Shown here: piece after piece, positions 9,149 to 17,251 of the stretch
Position numbering within the stretch: the first letter of the stretch is position 1
How the letters are laid out: each line of letters begins with the position of its first letter
Assembly (NCBI RefSeq): GCF_015840715.1
Contig: NZ_CP060397.1
Location: 2,748,686 to 2,812,685, forward strand
Origin: Synechococcus sp. CBW1004
GTDB taxonomy: Bacteria; Cyanobacteriota; Cyanobacteriia; PCC-6307; Cyanobiaceae
Length of the DNA stretch: 64,000 nucleotides
Direction: 5' to 3'
Translations under genes and position numbers: made by a program
Notes under the pieces: generated by a model
Databases searched by the model: none
Told to the model about the DNA's origin: nothing
The model's input: the letters and a program-made list of their open reading frames with translations, nothing else

Positions 9149-10113
9149 CCGGCGAGCAGGGCGGCCACATGGGCGGCACAGCTCTCCCCCAGGGCCGCGA
9201 GGTTGTAGCCGCCCTCCAGCACCGACACCAGCCGGCCTCCGGCGTGTTCCCTGGCCACCGAGAGGCAGAGCTCGGTGAGCAGGCCGTAGTCGTCACGGTT
9301 GAGCGCGAAGCGCCCGAGCGGATCGTCGCGGTGCCCGTCGAACCCGGCGGAGACGAGCACCAGCTGAGGGCGGAAGCGCGCGGCAGCCGGCAGCAGGGCT
9401 CCGCTCAGGGCCTGGAGGACCGCCGCGCCATCGCTGCCTGCCGGCAGAGGGCAGTTCACGGTGAAGCCCTCGCCTGGGCCTTCACCCCGTTCATCGGCGG
9501 CGCCGCTGCCGGGGTAGTTGCCCCACTCATGCACGCTCACGTCAAGCACGCTGGGGTCGCGCCAGAAGATCGCCTGGGTGCCGTTGCCGTGGTGCACGTC
9601 CCAGTCCACGATCAGAACCCTTTCGATCCCGAGAGCTGCCTGGGCATGTCGGGCGGCCAGGGCGACGTTGTTGAACACGCAGAAGCCCATGCCGCGCTCT
9701 GCCTCGGCGTGGTGGCCGGGGGGCCGAAGGGCCGCGAAGGCATTGCGCACGCGGCCGTCCAGCACCGCCTCCACGGCGGCCAGGGCACCGCCGGCGGCCA
9801 GCCGTACCGCGTCCTCCGAGTGATCACCGATCGCGGTGTCGCCCGTGGAGAGTTCGGGCAGGCCGTAGGCCACGTCGTGGCGCACGCTGTTCAGGTAGGC
9901 CTGGCTGTGGCAGCGCAGCAGTTCCGGGTCGTTGATCGGCCGGGCCGAGATCCGCGTCAGCTGCGTCAGCAGGCCCCGCCGCTCAAGGGCGGCTTCGATG
10001 GCATCGAGGCGCTCGGGACATTCCGGATGGCCGCGGCCGGTGTCGTGCAGGCGGAAGCGGGGATCGAGCAAGAGGCCAGTGCCTGCGCCTGTGCTGGGCT
10101 GATTACACGGCAT
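9145..10113 (-). CDS. Histone deacetylase family protein (class II / acetoin-utilisation type)
   Basis: 322-residue Zn-dependent deacetylase of the arginase-deacetylase fold. Bacterial members act on acetylated polyamines, lysines or other small amides. Diagnostic motifs are HPECPERL near residue 29, ALRPPGHHAEAERGMGFCVF with the active-site His pair near 127-140, VLIVDWDVHHGNGTQAIFW with Asp/His Zn ligands near 165-185, SVHEWGNYPG, and VLVSAGFDGHRDDPLG with the third ligand. The length is standard. It is complete and shows no obvious operon partner. Exact substrate unknown. Confidence 0.92.
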   Translation of the reverse strand: MPCNQPSTGAGTGLLLDPRFRLHDTGRGHPECPERLDAIEAALERRGLLTQLTRISARPINDPELLRCHSQAYLNSVRHDVAYGLPELSTGDTAIGDHSEDAVRLAAGGALAAVEAVLDGRVRNAFAALRPPGHHAEAERGMGFCVFNNVALAARHAQAALGIERVLIVDWDVHHGNGTQAIFWRDPSVLDVSVHEWGNYPGSGAADERGEGPGEGFTVNCPLPAGSDGAAVLQALSGALLPAAARFRPQLVLVSAGFDGHRDDPLGRFALNRDDYGLLTELCLSVAREHAGGRLVSVLEGGYNLAALGESCAAHVAALLAG

Positions 10114-10196
10114 AGAGGTCTCAGAGCACAGGGGTCATCTCGTGGCAAGAGTCACAGATTCGCTGAGGGTTGACCGGCCCGCTGAAATTCGTTGCA

Positions 10197-10242
10197 GTGA
10201 AGCGGTTGCGCTGCTGCTGGGGCAGCTGCGGCTGGGGGTGAG
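10197..10242 (+). repeat. Short repeat left of the MNT/HEPN pair
   Basis: This segment resembles 11108-11153 to the right of the pair (shared blocks GCGCTGCTG and CAGCTGCGGC; both read EAVALL..QLR in one frame). The two could be the duplicated ends of an older gene that the toxin-antitoxin pair now separates. Similarity was judged by eye. Confidence 0.35.
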
Positions 10243-10333
10243 TCGCCATCGTGACGACGGTGACCCTGCCCGGAGGACGATCGTCAGCGTCCTGGCTGAG
10301 GAGTCAGGCGAGCAGGCCGCCTACGCTGGCTCC

Positions 10334-10687
10334 ATGGCCACGATCAGCTCGCCAAACTGCGTGGATCCCGCGGCGGTGGCAGAGGTGCTGGCCGGGGTGG
10401 AACCGGCGCCGTTGCGTCTGGTGCTGTTTGGCTCCAGGGCACGGGGCGACGCACGACCCGATTCCGACATCGATCTTCTGGTGGTGATGCCCCAGGCGCG
10501 GCTGACGCCCCAGGAGCGGCAGCTGGCGTTGCGGGCGCTGCGGGCGGCCTTGCGGCCGTTGGCGCTGCCGGTGGGAGTGGACCTTGTGGTGGTGGGCCAG
10601 GAAGATGCCCGGCAATTGGCCGGCTCCCGCTGGCATGTGGTGGCGCGTGCCCTGCGCGAGGGGAAGGAGCTGCATGGCGCCGGCTGA
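10334..10687 (+). CDS. MNT-type nucleotidyltransferase antitoxin
   Basis: 117 residues of the minimal nucleotidyltransferase family. The signature GSRARGDARPDSDIDLLVV (GSx10DxD) holds the two metal-binding Asp. MNT proteins paired with HEPN toxins neutralise them by adding nucleotides to the toxin. The start at 10334 gives family length; the frame extends upstream without family similarity. The 3' end overlaps the HEPN gene by 14 bp, indicating translational coupling. Short similar segments at 10197-10242 and 11108-11153 frame the pair. Confidence 0.85.
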   Translation: MATISSPNCVDPAAVAEVLAGVEPAPLRLVLFGSRARGDARPDSDIDLLVVMPQARLTPQERQLALRALRAALRPLALPVGVDLVVVGQEDARQLAGSRWHVVARALREGKELHGAG

Positions 10688-11069
10688 GGACGCGCTGCTG
10701 CTGCTGCGCCTGGTGGAACGGCACCTGGGCAGCCTGAGGGGAACCCTCGATGCGGAGGTCTTTGCCGATGAGGACTGGGGTTTTCTGGCCCAGCAGACCC
10801 TGGAGAAACTGCTCAAAGCCCTGCTGGTGCTGAAGGCCCAGGAGCCGCCGCGCAGTCATTCGTTGCAGCGGCTGGTGCAGCAGCTGGAATGCTGTGGTGA
10901 ACCGATCAAGCTGGCGCCGGAGCTGCTGGAGTTGGACGACTTCGCGGTGCTCGCCCGCTATGACGCGGATCCGACTCCCTTGCCGGCCGATCGCCAGCGA
11001 CTGCTGGCGCTTCTGGAGGCACTCCACCAGGAGCTGTGCCTGCGGGTCGGCGGAAGCCTGCAGGCCTGA
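10674..11069 (+). CDS. HEPN-domain protein, presumed toxin partner of MNT
   Basis: 131-residue all-helical protein with the HEPN pattern: LLLLRLVERHLGSL, then DWGFLAQQTLEKLLKALLVL, RSHSLQRLVQQLE and FAVLARYDADPTPLPADRQR. HEPN toxins are RNases or targets of MNT nucleotidylation. I do not see a clean RxxxxH RNase motif, so catalytic status is uncertain. It starts inside the end of the MNT gene. A diverged copy of its 3' end occurs as a remnant at 12468-12580. Confidence 0.8.
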   Translation: MAPAEDALLLLRLVERHLGSLRGTLDAEVFADEDWGFLAQQTLEKLLKALLVLKAQEPPRSHSLQRLVQQLECCGEPIKLAPELLELDDFAVLARYDADPTPLPADRQRLLALLEALHQELCLRVGGSLQA

Positions 11070-11174
11070 ACCGAGGCCCGGAGCAAGGCTTGAGGCCTTG
11101 AACTCGGATGTGTGAGGCGGTGGCGCTGCTGATGGAACAGCTGCGGCCGGGGTGAGCTGTCCTGGGAGATGCCT

Positions 11175-11396
11175 TCAACCGGTGCCCAGCCGTTCAACGC
11201 CCTCAGAGGCTGCGAAGCGTCTGTCAAAGCTGAGCACTGGCAAGGCACCCGTGCTGGTGGCGCGAGCCAGGATCAACTGATCGGCGAGATCACCGCCCTG
11301 GCGGAATTGTTCCAGCACATCAATCACGGCGTCGATGTCATCCACAACCACGTTGGTGTCAAGCGTCGTCAGCACGGCCAGCGGCAGCAGTTGCAT
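11175..11396 (-). pseudogene. PIN-domain toxin (VapC-like) with internal deletion
   Basis: 73 residues that join the first strand of a PIN domain (LTTLDTNVVVDD, with the first catalytic Asp) directly to the C-terminal part (GGDLADQLILARATSTGALP, then VLSFDRRFAASEGVERL). About 50-60 central residues normal for VapC, including the conserved Glu, are missing although the frame is intact. No recognisable antitoxin precedes it. Probably inactive. Confidence 0.65.
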
Positions 11397-11479
11397 GGCG
11401 GGAGAATGGTCATCCCGCGCTGATCACGCATGCCATCGCGTTCCGGCTCCGGATTGCTCTCCTTGTCCTGCTTCCTCTC

Positions 11480-12085
11480 GTGCTGAGGTCGCTCGGTTGG
11501 CTGGCGCTGGCCCTCGCCGCCGCCGCACCCGTTGCTGCCCAGACCGTGGTGGAGATGCATGGCCTCTGCATCGGTTCACCCCTGCCCCTCTCCGCCCCGC
11601 AGACGGTCGGGCTGGATGCCCTGCTGGTGGCGCATCCGCCTGAGGCCAAGCCGGTTGAGGAGCGCTTCTCGCTCACGGCCGTGCGCTTTCCGCCCGAGGC
11701 CACCGACAGCAAGGCAGGCATGACGCCCGCCGAACTGCGCGCGTACGTCACGGTGGCATTCCTCGGCGGGCGGCGCATCGACGGACCACCCCTGCGCCGG
11801 CGCCTGCTGGGCACGTGGGTGGAGGGGGAGTCCTTCATGGCCTCGATGCCGGTGCCCTCCCATGGGGAGGTGTTCGCCCTGCGCCGCCGGACCGGCGACT
11901 CGGTGGTGCTGGGATTCAAGGTTCGCGACGACTGGCGCGAGCCGGGCTCGAATCTGATCGAGGCCATCAGCGCCAGCCTGCAGGAAGCAGAGGGCAGCTG
12001 CCCGCAGGCGGGGCTTCAGGTTCCAGAACAGCGCACCCGGCTCATGGCTCCCTCCATTCCCACGGTCTCCCGTGCCAGCCGCTGA
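11480..12085 (+). CDS. Secreted protein of unknown function
   Basis: 201 residues. A signal peptide is clear: MLRSLGWLALALAAAAPVAA followed by QTVVEM, cleavage expected after AQ or AA. The mature part (LCIGSPLPLSAPQTVGLDAL and later GFKVRDDWREPGSNLIEAIS) is not a family I recognise. Its last 70 bp overlap the tail of the convergent gene on the other strand, unusual for two intact genes. The start Met may lie slightly upstream. Confidence 0.6.
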   Translation: MLRSLGWLALALAAAAPVAAQTVVEMHGLCIGSPLPLSAPQTVGLDALLVAHPPEAKPVEERFSLTAVRFPPEATDSKAGMTPAELRAYVTVAFLGGRRIDGPPLRRRLLGTWVEGESFMASMPVPSHGEVFALRRRTGDSVVLGFKVRDDWREPGSNLIEAISASLQEAEGSCPQAGLQVPEQRTRLMAPSIPTVSRASR

Positions 12086-12405
12086 TCGGTGCCGTCCAGC
12101 TTCAGGCGGAGTGGATGCAGCCAGGTGCTGCCCTCACCGGAGAGTTCCAGGATCACCGCGATCTCCTCGCGGCCCTGGGCCACCACCGCGAGGACGGGTC
12201 CGCTGCTCTCATAGAAGCTGATCCGCTGGGCCTCGATCCGCAGCCACGACTCATCCGCGGGCCCGCGCCGGCAATGCCTCGCCTCCTTCATCCACAGACC
12301 CTGGAACGCCGAGGGAACCTGGGACAACCGCTCGGCCGCGGTTGCCGCGGGGGCAGCACCGAAGAGGGCGGCGAGAACGAGGGCGGAACCGATGTTCGGA
12401 GCCAT
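12016..12405 (-). CDS. Secreted protein of unknown function
   Basis: 129 residues. The N-terminal MAPNIGSALVLAALFGAAPA followed by ATAAERLSQV is a signal peptide. The mature protein has the pattern FQGLWMKEARHCRRGPADES followed by WLRIEAQRISFYESSGPV, seen in small periplasmic proteins that begin with a short 'GxW' strand and a conserved Cys. Two Cys could form a disulphide. Function not known. It converges on and overlaps the preceding gene. Confidence 0.6.
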   Translation of the reverse strand: MAPNIGSALVLAALFGAAPAATAAERLSQVPSAFQGLWMKEARHCRRGPADESWLRIEAQRISFYESSGPVLAVVAQGREEIAVILELSGEGSTWLHPLRLKLDGTDQRLARETVGMEGAMSRVRCSGT

Positions 12406-12467
12406 CAGCTGCTGTCTGCGGGTCTCTCCATGCTCCTGCGTCCAGGAACAGCTTGATCACCTGCCGT

Positions 12468-12580
12468 GAGACGCGCTGGCCCGCGATGACGTGGGTCCGA
12501 CTCCGTTGCCGGCCGATCGCCAGCGACGGCTGCAGCTTCTGGAGGCACGGCACCAGGAGCTGCGCCTGCGGGTTGGCTGA
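12468..12580 (+). pseudogene. Remnant of a HEPN gene 3' end
   Basis: In one frame it reads ALARDDVGPTPLPADRQRRL followed by QLLEARHQELRLRVG and TGA at 12578-12580. This matches the end of the HEPN gene at 10674-11069 (ARYDADPTPLPADRQRLL). Nucleotide similarity is high by eye. A stop directly upstream and the missing N-terminal three quarters show it is a fragment. The following 12581-12783 shows nothing assignable. Confidence 0.65.
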
Positions 12581-12783
12581 AGCTTGCTTGAGGCGGAGTC
12601 AGAGCACGAGCCTCAGATCATGGGGATGATCTATGCAGAAACTGCATCGCTACGACTCAGGGCCAGCGTCGTTGTGGTGTTATCTGGGTCCAGTGAAAAG
12701 CGGAGAGAACTGGACTCCTTCCTGAAGAGCTACTGTCTCGCAATGAGCTTATGCTCTTAAGCATCGTCGCTTCGGCTGCTTAT

Positions 12784-14032
12784 GGGCACCTCGAATAATC
12801 AGCAATTTGTAGGGTCGCTGCGGGCATGAAAAAGCCGCAGAAGTGGCGGCAGAGCAGGAGAATCTTATCTCGACCATTGACGAGATCGCCTGAACTATGG
12901 GATCTTCTTCTGGAGATTCATGCAACAGCTACTACATGGGAAGAGCGTTGGAGATAACGGAGGAAGTTGAAGGTCAGGTTCTTGAGGCCCCACCAAGCAT
13001 CATTCCTTTCTAGCCCAATCTTTCGCGTGAGCTTTCCACCCATGGACATGGTCATGCAGCCAAAGACATGCTCCACACAAGCTCTGATTGACGACTTGAC
13101 ACGATTCAGTTCCTTGGCTGCGTCGCTAAGCGGATGATTGCGAGCGCCTTTTTCGTGGATCATGCTTTCAAAGCCACCTAGACTCAGAAGATCCTCAAAG
13201 CATTCACCTGAATACGCTGAGTCAGCCCAGACATAGTCATGTTCGTTTTCAGGATCCAGCAGGCGTGGAAGCATCTGGCTGTCGTGAATATTGGCAGGAG
13301 TGACAGCATATCGACGGATGAATCCATGGTCAACATCGATGCAGATGCTGTTCTTGTAACCGTAGTAACTGATGCCGTTCTTTTTTGTCCAGCGAGCATC
13401 TAAATCCTTTTGCTGCAAGCGATCTGGGTTTTCATCCCAGCCCTCAGGTAGCCTCCCGGCTTTGATCTCTTTGTTCTCCTCGCGGGTATTGCGTTGCTTG
13501 GGAACCGGGACAAGAGTCGCATCGATGATTTGACCACCACGAGCTTGGAGACCCTGGGAGCGGAGGTATCCCTCAAACATCTCGAAGAGTTCCTCGATCA
13601 CTCCCGCCTTGCGAAGTCGCTCCCTGAAGAAGGCGACTGTAGTGGCATCTGGAATGCTGTTCATCACACCAAGCCCGACAAACTCCTCAAAGGAGCGTCT
13701 GTCATTCACCTGGAATTCAAGCTCTTCATCGCTCAGGTTGAAAAGCTGCTGGAGAACGAGCATCTTGAAAAGGATCAGCGGATCAATCCTCTTACGCCCT
13801 GCATTACTCTTGCGCTCGTGCTCATAGCCCTTGTCAAGCAGTGGGCGGAATGATTCCCATGGGATTGAATCAGCCAGGCTCTTGGGAACCGGCTTTTTGT
13901 CCTGGAGCTTTGTGACTCTTTGCTGCTCGTCCCAGAAGCCTCTCTGACCCACTGTTGGCATGAAAATTGCTTAACCAATCATAAACGAGATCATGCCGCA
14001 ATCAAGTGCCTTGTTGATTTTTCGAGGTGCCC
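12784..14032 (-). mobile_element. Insertion sequence B (IS5 family, 1249 bp)
   Basis: The left end GGGCACCTCGAATAATC matches the complement of the right end (GGGCACCTCGAAAAATC). A 4-bp direct repeat TTAT flanks it at 12780-12783 and 14033-14036. It contains a single transposase gene. It is AT-richer than its surroundings. Short IS5 elements commonly duplicate 4 bp or less. Confidence 0.88.
12918..13961 (-). CDS. IS5-family transposase of insertion sequence B
   Basis: 347 residues. N-terminal DUF772-like region: KRIDPLILFKMLVLQQLFNL, then SDEELEFQVNDRRSFEEFVG. Catalytic positions: QIIDATLVPVPKQRN (Asp), DYVWADSAYSGECFEDLL (Asp) and IRACVEHVFGCMTMSMGGKL (Glu). The frame is intact with no premature stop. 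No second copy is in this window. Confidence 0.9.
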   Translation of the reverse strand: MPTVGQRGFWDEQQRVTKLQDKKPVPKSLADSIPWESFRPLLDKGYEHERKSNAGRKRIDPLILFKMLVLQQLFNLSDEELEFQVNDRRSFEEFVGLGVMNSIPDATTVAFFRERLRKAGVIEELFEMFEGYLRSQGLQARGGQIIDATLVPVPKQRNTREENKEIKAGRLPEGWDENPDRLQQKDLDARWTKKNGISYYGYKNSICIDVDHGFIRRYAVTPANIHDSQMLPRLLDPENEHDYVWADSAYSGECFEDLLSLGGFESMIHEKGARNHPLSDAAKELNRVKSSIRACVEHVFGCMTMSMGGKLTRKIGLERNDAWWGLKNLTFNFLRYLQRSSHVVAVA

Positions 14033-14113
14033 TTATGCAGACCGGATCCGCTCTGGCGATTTCTTCGCGAGGATCCGTCCACTTAGCGTTCGGAAGTGCC
14101 TTGGTACTCTGAA

Positions 14114-14326
14114 TCACCGGCCTCTTGCTGGCTTCCTCCACAGCAGGCCAGCGATCCCAGCCCCAACGCCACCTAAGCCTAGAAAATAACCGATAGGGAT
14201 CAGAGGAAAGGCCTCCCGCAGGATGCCATCTGCATCCACATGTACGCCGATCAGCCGATAGGCGACCCAGCAGGCCATTGAACCAGCGAGCAGCAACAGC
14301 GATAGGCGAATGAGCGTGCGTTTCAT
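14114..14326 (-). CDS. Small two-helix membrane protein (DUF3955-like), copy 1
   Basis: 70 residues with two hydrophobic helices, LIRLSLLLLAGSMACWVAYR and IPIGYFLGLGGVGAGIAGLL, ending in WRKPARGR. This fits DUF3955-type small membrane proteins of unknown role. The stop overlaps the start region of the next gene upstream (ATGAAA after ...QLQP TGA), so the two are coupled. A paralogue at 21397-21609 is only moderately similar (about 70 percent by eye), unlike the neighbouring genes of the duplicated block. Confidence 0.7.
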   Translation of the reverse strand: MKRTLIRLSLLLLAGSMACWVAYRLIGVHVDADGILREAFPLIPIGYFLGLGGVGAGIAGLLWRKPARGR

Positions 14327-14733
14327 GGCTGCAGCTGCTCCAGCAGGGTCTGGGTGAGCGCCAGCTCACAGCGCGTCGTGCCGTAGCCCGTCCCCTGGAA
14401 GCTCACCGACTTGGCGTAGGCGCACACCTTGCGGCGTTCGGCTCGGAATGCACGCGCCTGTTCGTTTGGGTCGGCACTCGTCTTGTAGAAGCCGGTGAGG
14501 TTGTCGCGCCAGAGCGTCTGGAAGGTTTCGCTCGGCACTTGCCTGGCCTCGCTGGCCACCCGCACCAGGGCCTTCTCCAGCTCCCGATCCTTGGCTTGGA
14601 GGGCTCCCATCACGCAGCGGGTTTCGGCCACGGTGCTTTCTGAAGGGGTGCAGACCTCCGCTGCTTGTGCCGGCAGCGGCAGCAGCAGCGGCACCAGGGA
14701 GGCGGCCAGCAGCAGGTGGAGACAGGTGCGCAT
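14323..14733 (-). CDS. LprI-like (DUF1311) secreted protein, copy 1
   Basis: 136 residues. Signal peptide MRTCLHLLLAASLVPLLLPL followed by PAQAAEVC. The mature part has the LprI/DUF1311 pattern with four Cys, the central AKDRELEKALVRVASEARQV helix and FQTLWRDNLTGFYKTSADP. Lysozyme-inhibitor LprI relatives bind muramidases, but the role here is inferred. The mature region is almost identical to copy 2 (21606-22019), while the signal peptides differ strongly. The C-terminus reads YGTTRCELALTQTLLEQLQP; copy 2 has two extra residues (YGIFTTRC). Confidence 0.75.
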   Translation of the reverse strand: MRTCLHLLLAASLVPLLLPLPAQAAEVCTPSESTVAETRCVMGALQAKDRELEKALVRVASEARQVPSETFQTLWRDNLTGFYKTSADPNEQARAFRAERRKVCAYAKSVSFQGTGYGTTRCELALTQTLLEQLQP

Positions 14734-14818
14734 CGTGGGCCTTTTCTCCAGACGGATTTGCCCCCAGACAGATTGTCATGCTGGGAGCTGGTGTTCCGAG
14801 TCGCCGCGCCTCTTCCCC

Positions 14819-15169
14819 ATGACCAGCCTGTTCTCCCGGCTCCCACTGGTGCTCACGGCCATCGCCGGCTGCCTTGTCACCCACCCGGCTGCCGCATGGG
14901 CAGCCCCGGCAGGCAGCAACCTCGCGGTGCTGCTTCAGGCAGCGGGCGGCCAGCCCCTGGGCCTCTACGACGGTGTGCGCTTCGTGCGCATCAACGCCTC
15001 CGACGGCACCCGCATCACCGTCACGATCAACTGCGAGCAGGAGCTCTGGCGGGTGGCCCGCATTGAGCCCAGAACCGGCCGAGCGGACTTCCGCGACGAT
15101 CGCTTCCAGAGTGCTGCCGGCATCGGCCGCAGCCGCTGGTGCACCACCCCCGTGCGCACGATGGAGTGA
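14819..15169 (+). CDS. Small secreted protein of unknown function, copy 1
   Basis: 116 residues with a signal peptide (SRLPLVLTAIAGCLVTHPAA then AWAAPAG). The mature protein reads LLQAAGGQPLGLYDGVRFVR and later ITVTINCEQELWRVARIEPR, with two Cys. Family not recognised. The copy at 22089-22442 is nearly identical apart from the signal peptide. It is divergent from the LprI-like gene and convergent with the next one. Confidence 0.65.
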   Translation: MTSLFSRLPLVLTAIAGCLVTHPAAAWAAPAGSNLAVLLQAAGGQPLGLYDGVRFVRINASDGTRITVTINCEQELWRVARIEPRTGRADFRDDRFQSAAGIGRSRWCTTPVRTME

Positions 15170-15177
15170 GTCTGGGC

Positions 15178-15468
15178 TCACTCCTCCAGCAGCTGCACCT
15201 GGTACACGGCCACATTGCTGTGGGCCAGCGAGCGCACTATGTCGGGCACCATCTGCATCGGGGTGCAGAGCGTCAGCGAGCGGCGCCTGCCGGCGGCCAT
15301 CTCCGCCAGGTGCTGGGGATCGATGCTGGTGGAGCGCTGCTGCGCTGCAGCCTCAAACACCTCCACCGTTGGGCTCTTCCCGGAACCCAGCACAAACAGC
15401 ACCCGCCGGGGCGTCTCGCTGTAGTCGCGGCTGAGGGCCTCCAGGGCAGGGATGTCCGGGTGTGTCAT
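15178..15468 (-). CDS. Small cytoplasmic protein of unknown function, copy 1
   Basis: 96 residues, no signal peptide. Reads MTHPDIPALEALSRDYSETP then RRVLFVLGSGKSPTVEVFEA and LTLCTPMQMVPDIVRSLAHS. The alternating hydrophobic strands suggest a small alpha/beta fold. The near-identical copy is at 22451-22741. Nine bases separate its stop from the convergent neighbour. Confidence 0.6.
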   Translation of the reverse strand: MTHPDIPALEALSRDYSETPRRVLFVLGSGKSPTVEVFEAAAQQRSTSIDPQHLAEMAAGRRRSLTLCTPMQMVPDIVRSLAHSNVAVYQVQLLEE

Positions 15469-15534
15469 GGCCTGTTGGTGGCGGGGGATTGCTACACCCA
15501 CCTGGATAATCGATTGGCTTTCCTTTGCTCACGC

Positions 15535-16134
15535 ATGCTCCACCGCCGCTTCCTCGCCATCGCTGCTGTCAGCGCGAGTGTCATCGCCGGGGCCTCCCTG
15601 GTGCGTCCTGCCACGGCCGCCCAGACGCTGGACTGCTGGATGAACGACAGCAAGCAGACCTGTCAGGTGAAGCCCTGGGGCAACGGGGGATTTGAGATCA
15701 GCTTCAGCGGCAGTGCCATCTATCGCTTCGTGCCGGCCGGACCCCCCACCACCGACAACCGCCGCATGCGTGATGAACAGGGCCGCATCTGGCTGATGAG
15801 CGGCCACCACAGCTTCACGCTCAGCGAGCAGAACGGCGATGGCAACCGAATTGCCGTCTCCAACGTCAAGAGTCGACCCGCAGCGGCCGTGGACCACCAG
15901 GCCCACAGCAAGGTGAAACTCAGCGGCCATGGTCAGCCCACGGTGACCCTCTACGCCAAGCCCAACTACGGCGCCGCGATCGCGGGGATGGGGGTGTCGG
16001 GGGAAACGCTCGACAAGCTGGCGTGCACCTCTAACAGCCAGGGCACCTGGTGCCGGGTGGGCTACCCCGGCCAGAGCGGCCGGGTGCTGTGGGTGAACCG
16101 GGATTCGCTGATCTTCCTGGGGGACGGGGAGTAA
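15535..16134 (+). CDS. Secreted SH3-like domain protein, copy 1
   Basis: 199 residues. Signal peptide MLHRRFLAIAAVSASVIAGA then SLVRPATAAQ. A conserved N-terminal part (LDCWMNDSKQTCQVKPWGNG) is followed by a C-terminal bacterial SH3-like segment (VTLYAKPNYGAAIAGMGVSG then CTSNSQGTWCRVGYPGQSGR), a fold often used to bind cell-wall components. The nucleotide sequence is identical by eye to copy 2 (24650-25249) almost to the stop, where the last codons differ by GAC/GAT and TAA/TAG. Confidence 0.75.
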   Translation: MLHRRFLAIAAVSASVIAGASLVRPATAAQTLDCWMNDSKQTCQVKPWGNGGFEISFSGSAIYRFVPAGPPTTDNRRMRDEQGRIWLMSGHHSFTLSEQNGDGNRIAVSNVKSRPAAAVDHQAHSKVKLSGHGQPTVTLYAKPNYGAAIAGMGVSGETLDKLACTSNSQGTWCRVGYPGQSGRVLWVNRDSLIFLGDGE

Positions 16135-16150
16135 GTCATCGCCCCTGCAT

Positions 16151-16282
16151 TTGCTTGCCCTGGCCGGGTTCTCTGCCCTGGCCTTTGCAGCTGCCCATGC
16201 GATCGGGATGGAGAAGCGCATCACCCAGCACTACGGCCGCTCCCGGCCGTCCCGTCCAAAAGCCCCGTTTCGTGCCTGCTGA
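16151..16282 (+). CDS. Possible 43-residue membrane peptide
   Basis: A short frame starting with TTG directly downstream of the SH3-like gene. It encodes a hydrophobic helix (LLALAGFSALAFAAAHAIGM) followed by a basic tail (EKRITQHYGRSRPSRPKAPF). No ATG and no convincing ribosome site. May be real or chance. Confidence 0.25.
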   Translation: MLALAGFSALAFAAAHAIGMEKRITQHYGRSRPSRPKAPFRAC

Positions 16283-16405
16283 GCGGGCCCATGCGCTGCC
16301 GGGCCTTTCTGGGCTGCTGAACGCTGCTGCTCAGCGGTGGGAGCTGTGGCCGCTGGTCACGAAGCCGGCCCGGTAGAGCTCACTGGTGCCGCCGCCAGGG
16401 CATAG

Positions 16406-16624
16406 GCGCCCCCCATTGCCCCGCGCTTCCACCGTGGCTCTGCATCACGCTGCGAGGCTGCTGTCTTCATCGATCTGGGAGAGCCGATCCCTGGTCAGTC
16501 AGCTCTTCTAAAGCCGCGAGTGGGGCTTCCCCGTAAGCAGGCGATCGAGCAGTGGCAGAAGCTCCTCGATGCGGGCTGGTTCAGCATTGGGGTCCAGTTC
16601 ACAGGGCTCATGGATTGGGACTGA
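16406..16624 (+). pseudogene. DUF1651-like remnant
   Basis: A 72-codon open frame without an ATG. It reads EAAVFIDLGEPIPGQSALLK then PRVGLPRKQAIEQWQKLLDA and GWFSIGVQFTGLMDWD before TGA. The pattern 'VFxDxGxPxPGxxALLKxRxxLPRxxAIxxWxxLxxxGW' is that of DUF1651, a family of small proteins in marine and freshwater picocyanobacteria. The conserved N-terminal strand is missing. The flanks 16283-16405 and 16625-16758 show nothing further. Confidence 0.5.
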
Positions 16625-16758
16625 GCGGCCAGAATCGTGCCGATCGGCCGCAGCAGCGCCTACAAATAGGTTTCGAATGATGCAGTGAACCTGATTCAGC
16701 CGACGCTGGAGGTCTGGGACGACTGCCTGAACTGCTCAAACAACAAGCACGGCAACCA

Positions 16759-17079
16759 ATGATCCGCACCACAATCACCGCTCTGGCCATCGCCACCAGC
16801 GCTATCGCCACCCCTGCCCTGGCCGACTCCGCCAAGGCGTATTGCGAGATGGTTCGCACCAACGGCGAAATGCTCAAAGGAAGCTGTACCTGGTCCCAGA
16901 TGCAGGGAAACGTTTACATCGATCATTTCAACCATTACGCGTTTGCCTTCCCTGCCGCCGAGGAGGGCAAGACCTACGAACGCACCAACCGTGAAGGTGC
17001 TGGCCCCTCCTTCAAGCGCCCCGGCTACGTGATCAACGTGTACTGGGAGAAGCCGGTCCGCGAGCCTGGGGGAATCTGA
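16759..17079 (+). CDS. Small secreted protein of unknown function
   Basis: 106 residues. Signal peptide MIRTTITALAIATSAIATPA then LADSAKAYCEM. The mature part contains two Cys (YCEMVRTNGEMLKGSCTWSQ) and a central strand-rich segment GNVYIDHFNHYAFAFPAAEE. The first Cys pair and length resemble the N-terminal part of the secreted protein at 18875 (GRCKLMSGGYEAFNGHCTF). Function unknown. Confidence 0.65.
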   Translation: MIRTTITALAIATSAIATPALADSAKAYCEMVRTNGEMLKGSCTWSQMQGNVYIDHFNHYAFAFPAAEEGKTYERTNREGAGPSFKRPGYVINVYWEKPVREPGGI

Positions 17080-17251
17080 TGCCGGCTCACTCCACAGGGA
17101 ACCTGAACAGCGGCTGCGGGCCTGGCCGTTCATGGGTCGCCAGGATTGAATTCCCTAAGCGGTCCGGGGGGGGATGGTCGTCAATAACACTTCGGTCACA
17201 ACGGGTGCTCGGCGACATCCTCGACAACCCCCTCCCTGGTTCTTGCAGTGG

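Noticed and set aside
12770-14095. A possible fourth attC-like site left of 14088, split by insertion sequence B
   Set aside because: The right part (GTCCACTTAGCGTTCGG) looks like an attC end and there is a small palindrome GACCGGATCC/GGATCCGTC, but no R'' with AAC could be found, so the pairing is not convincing.
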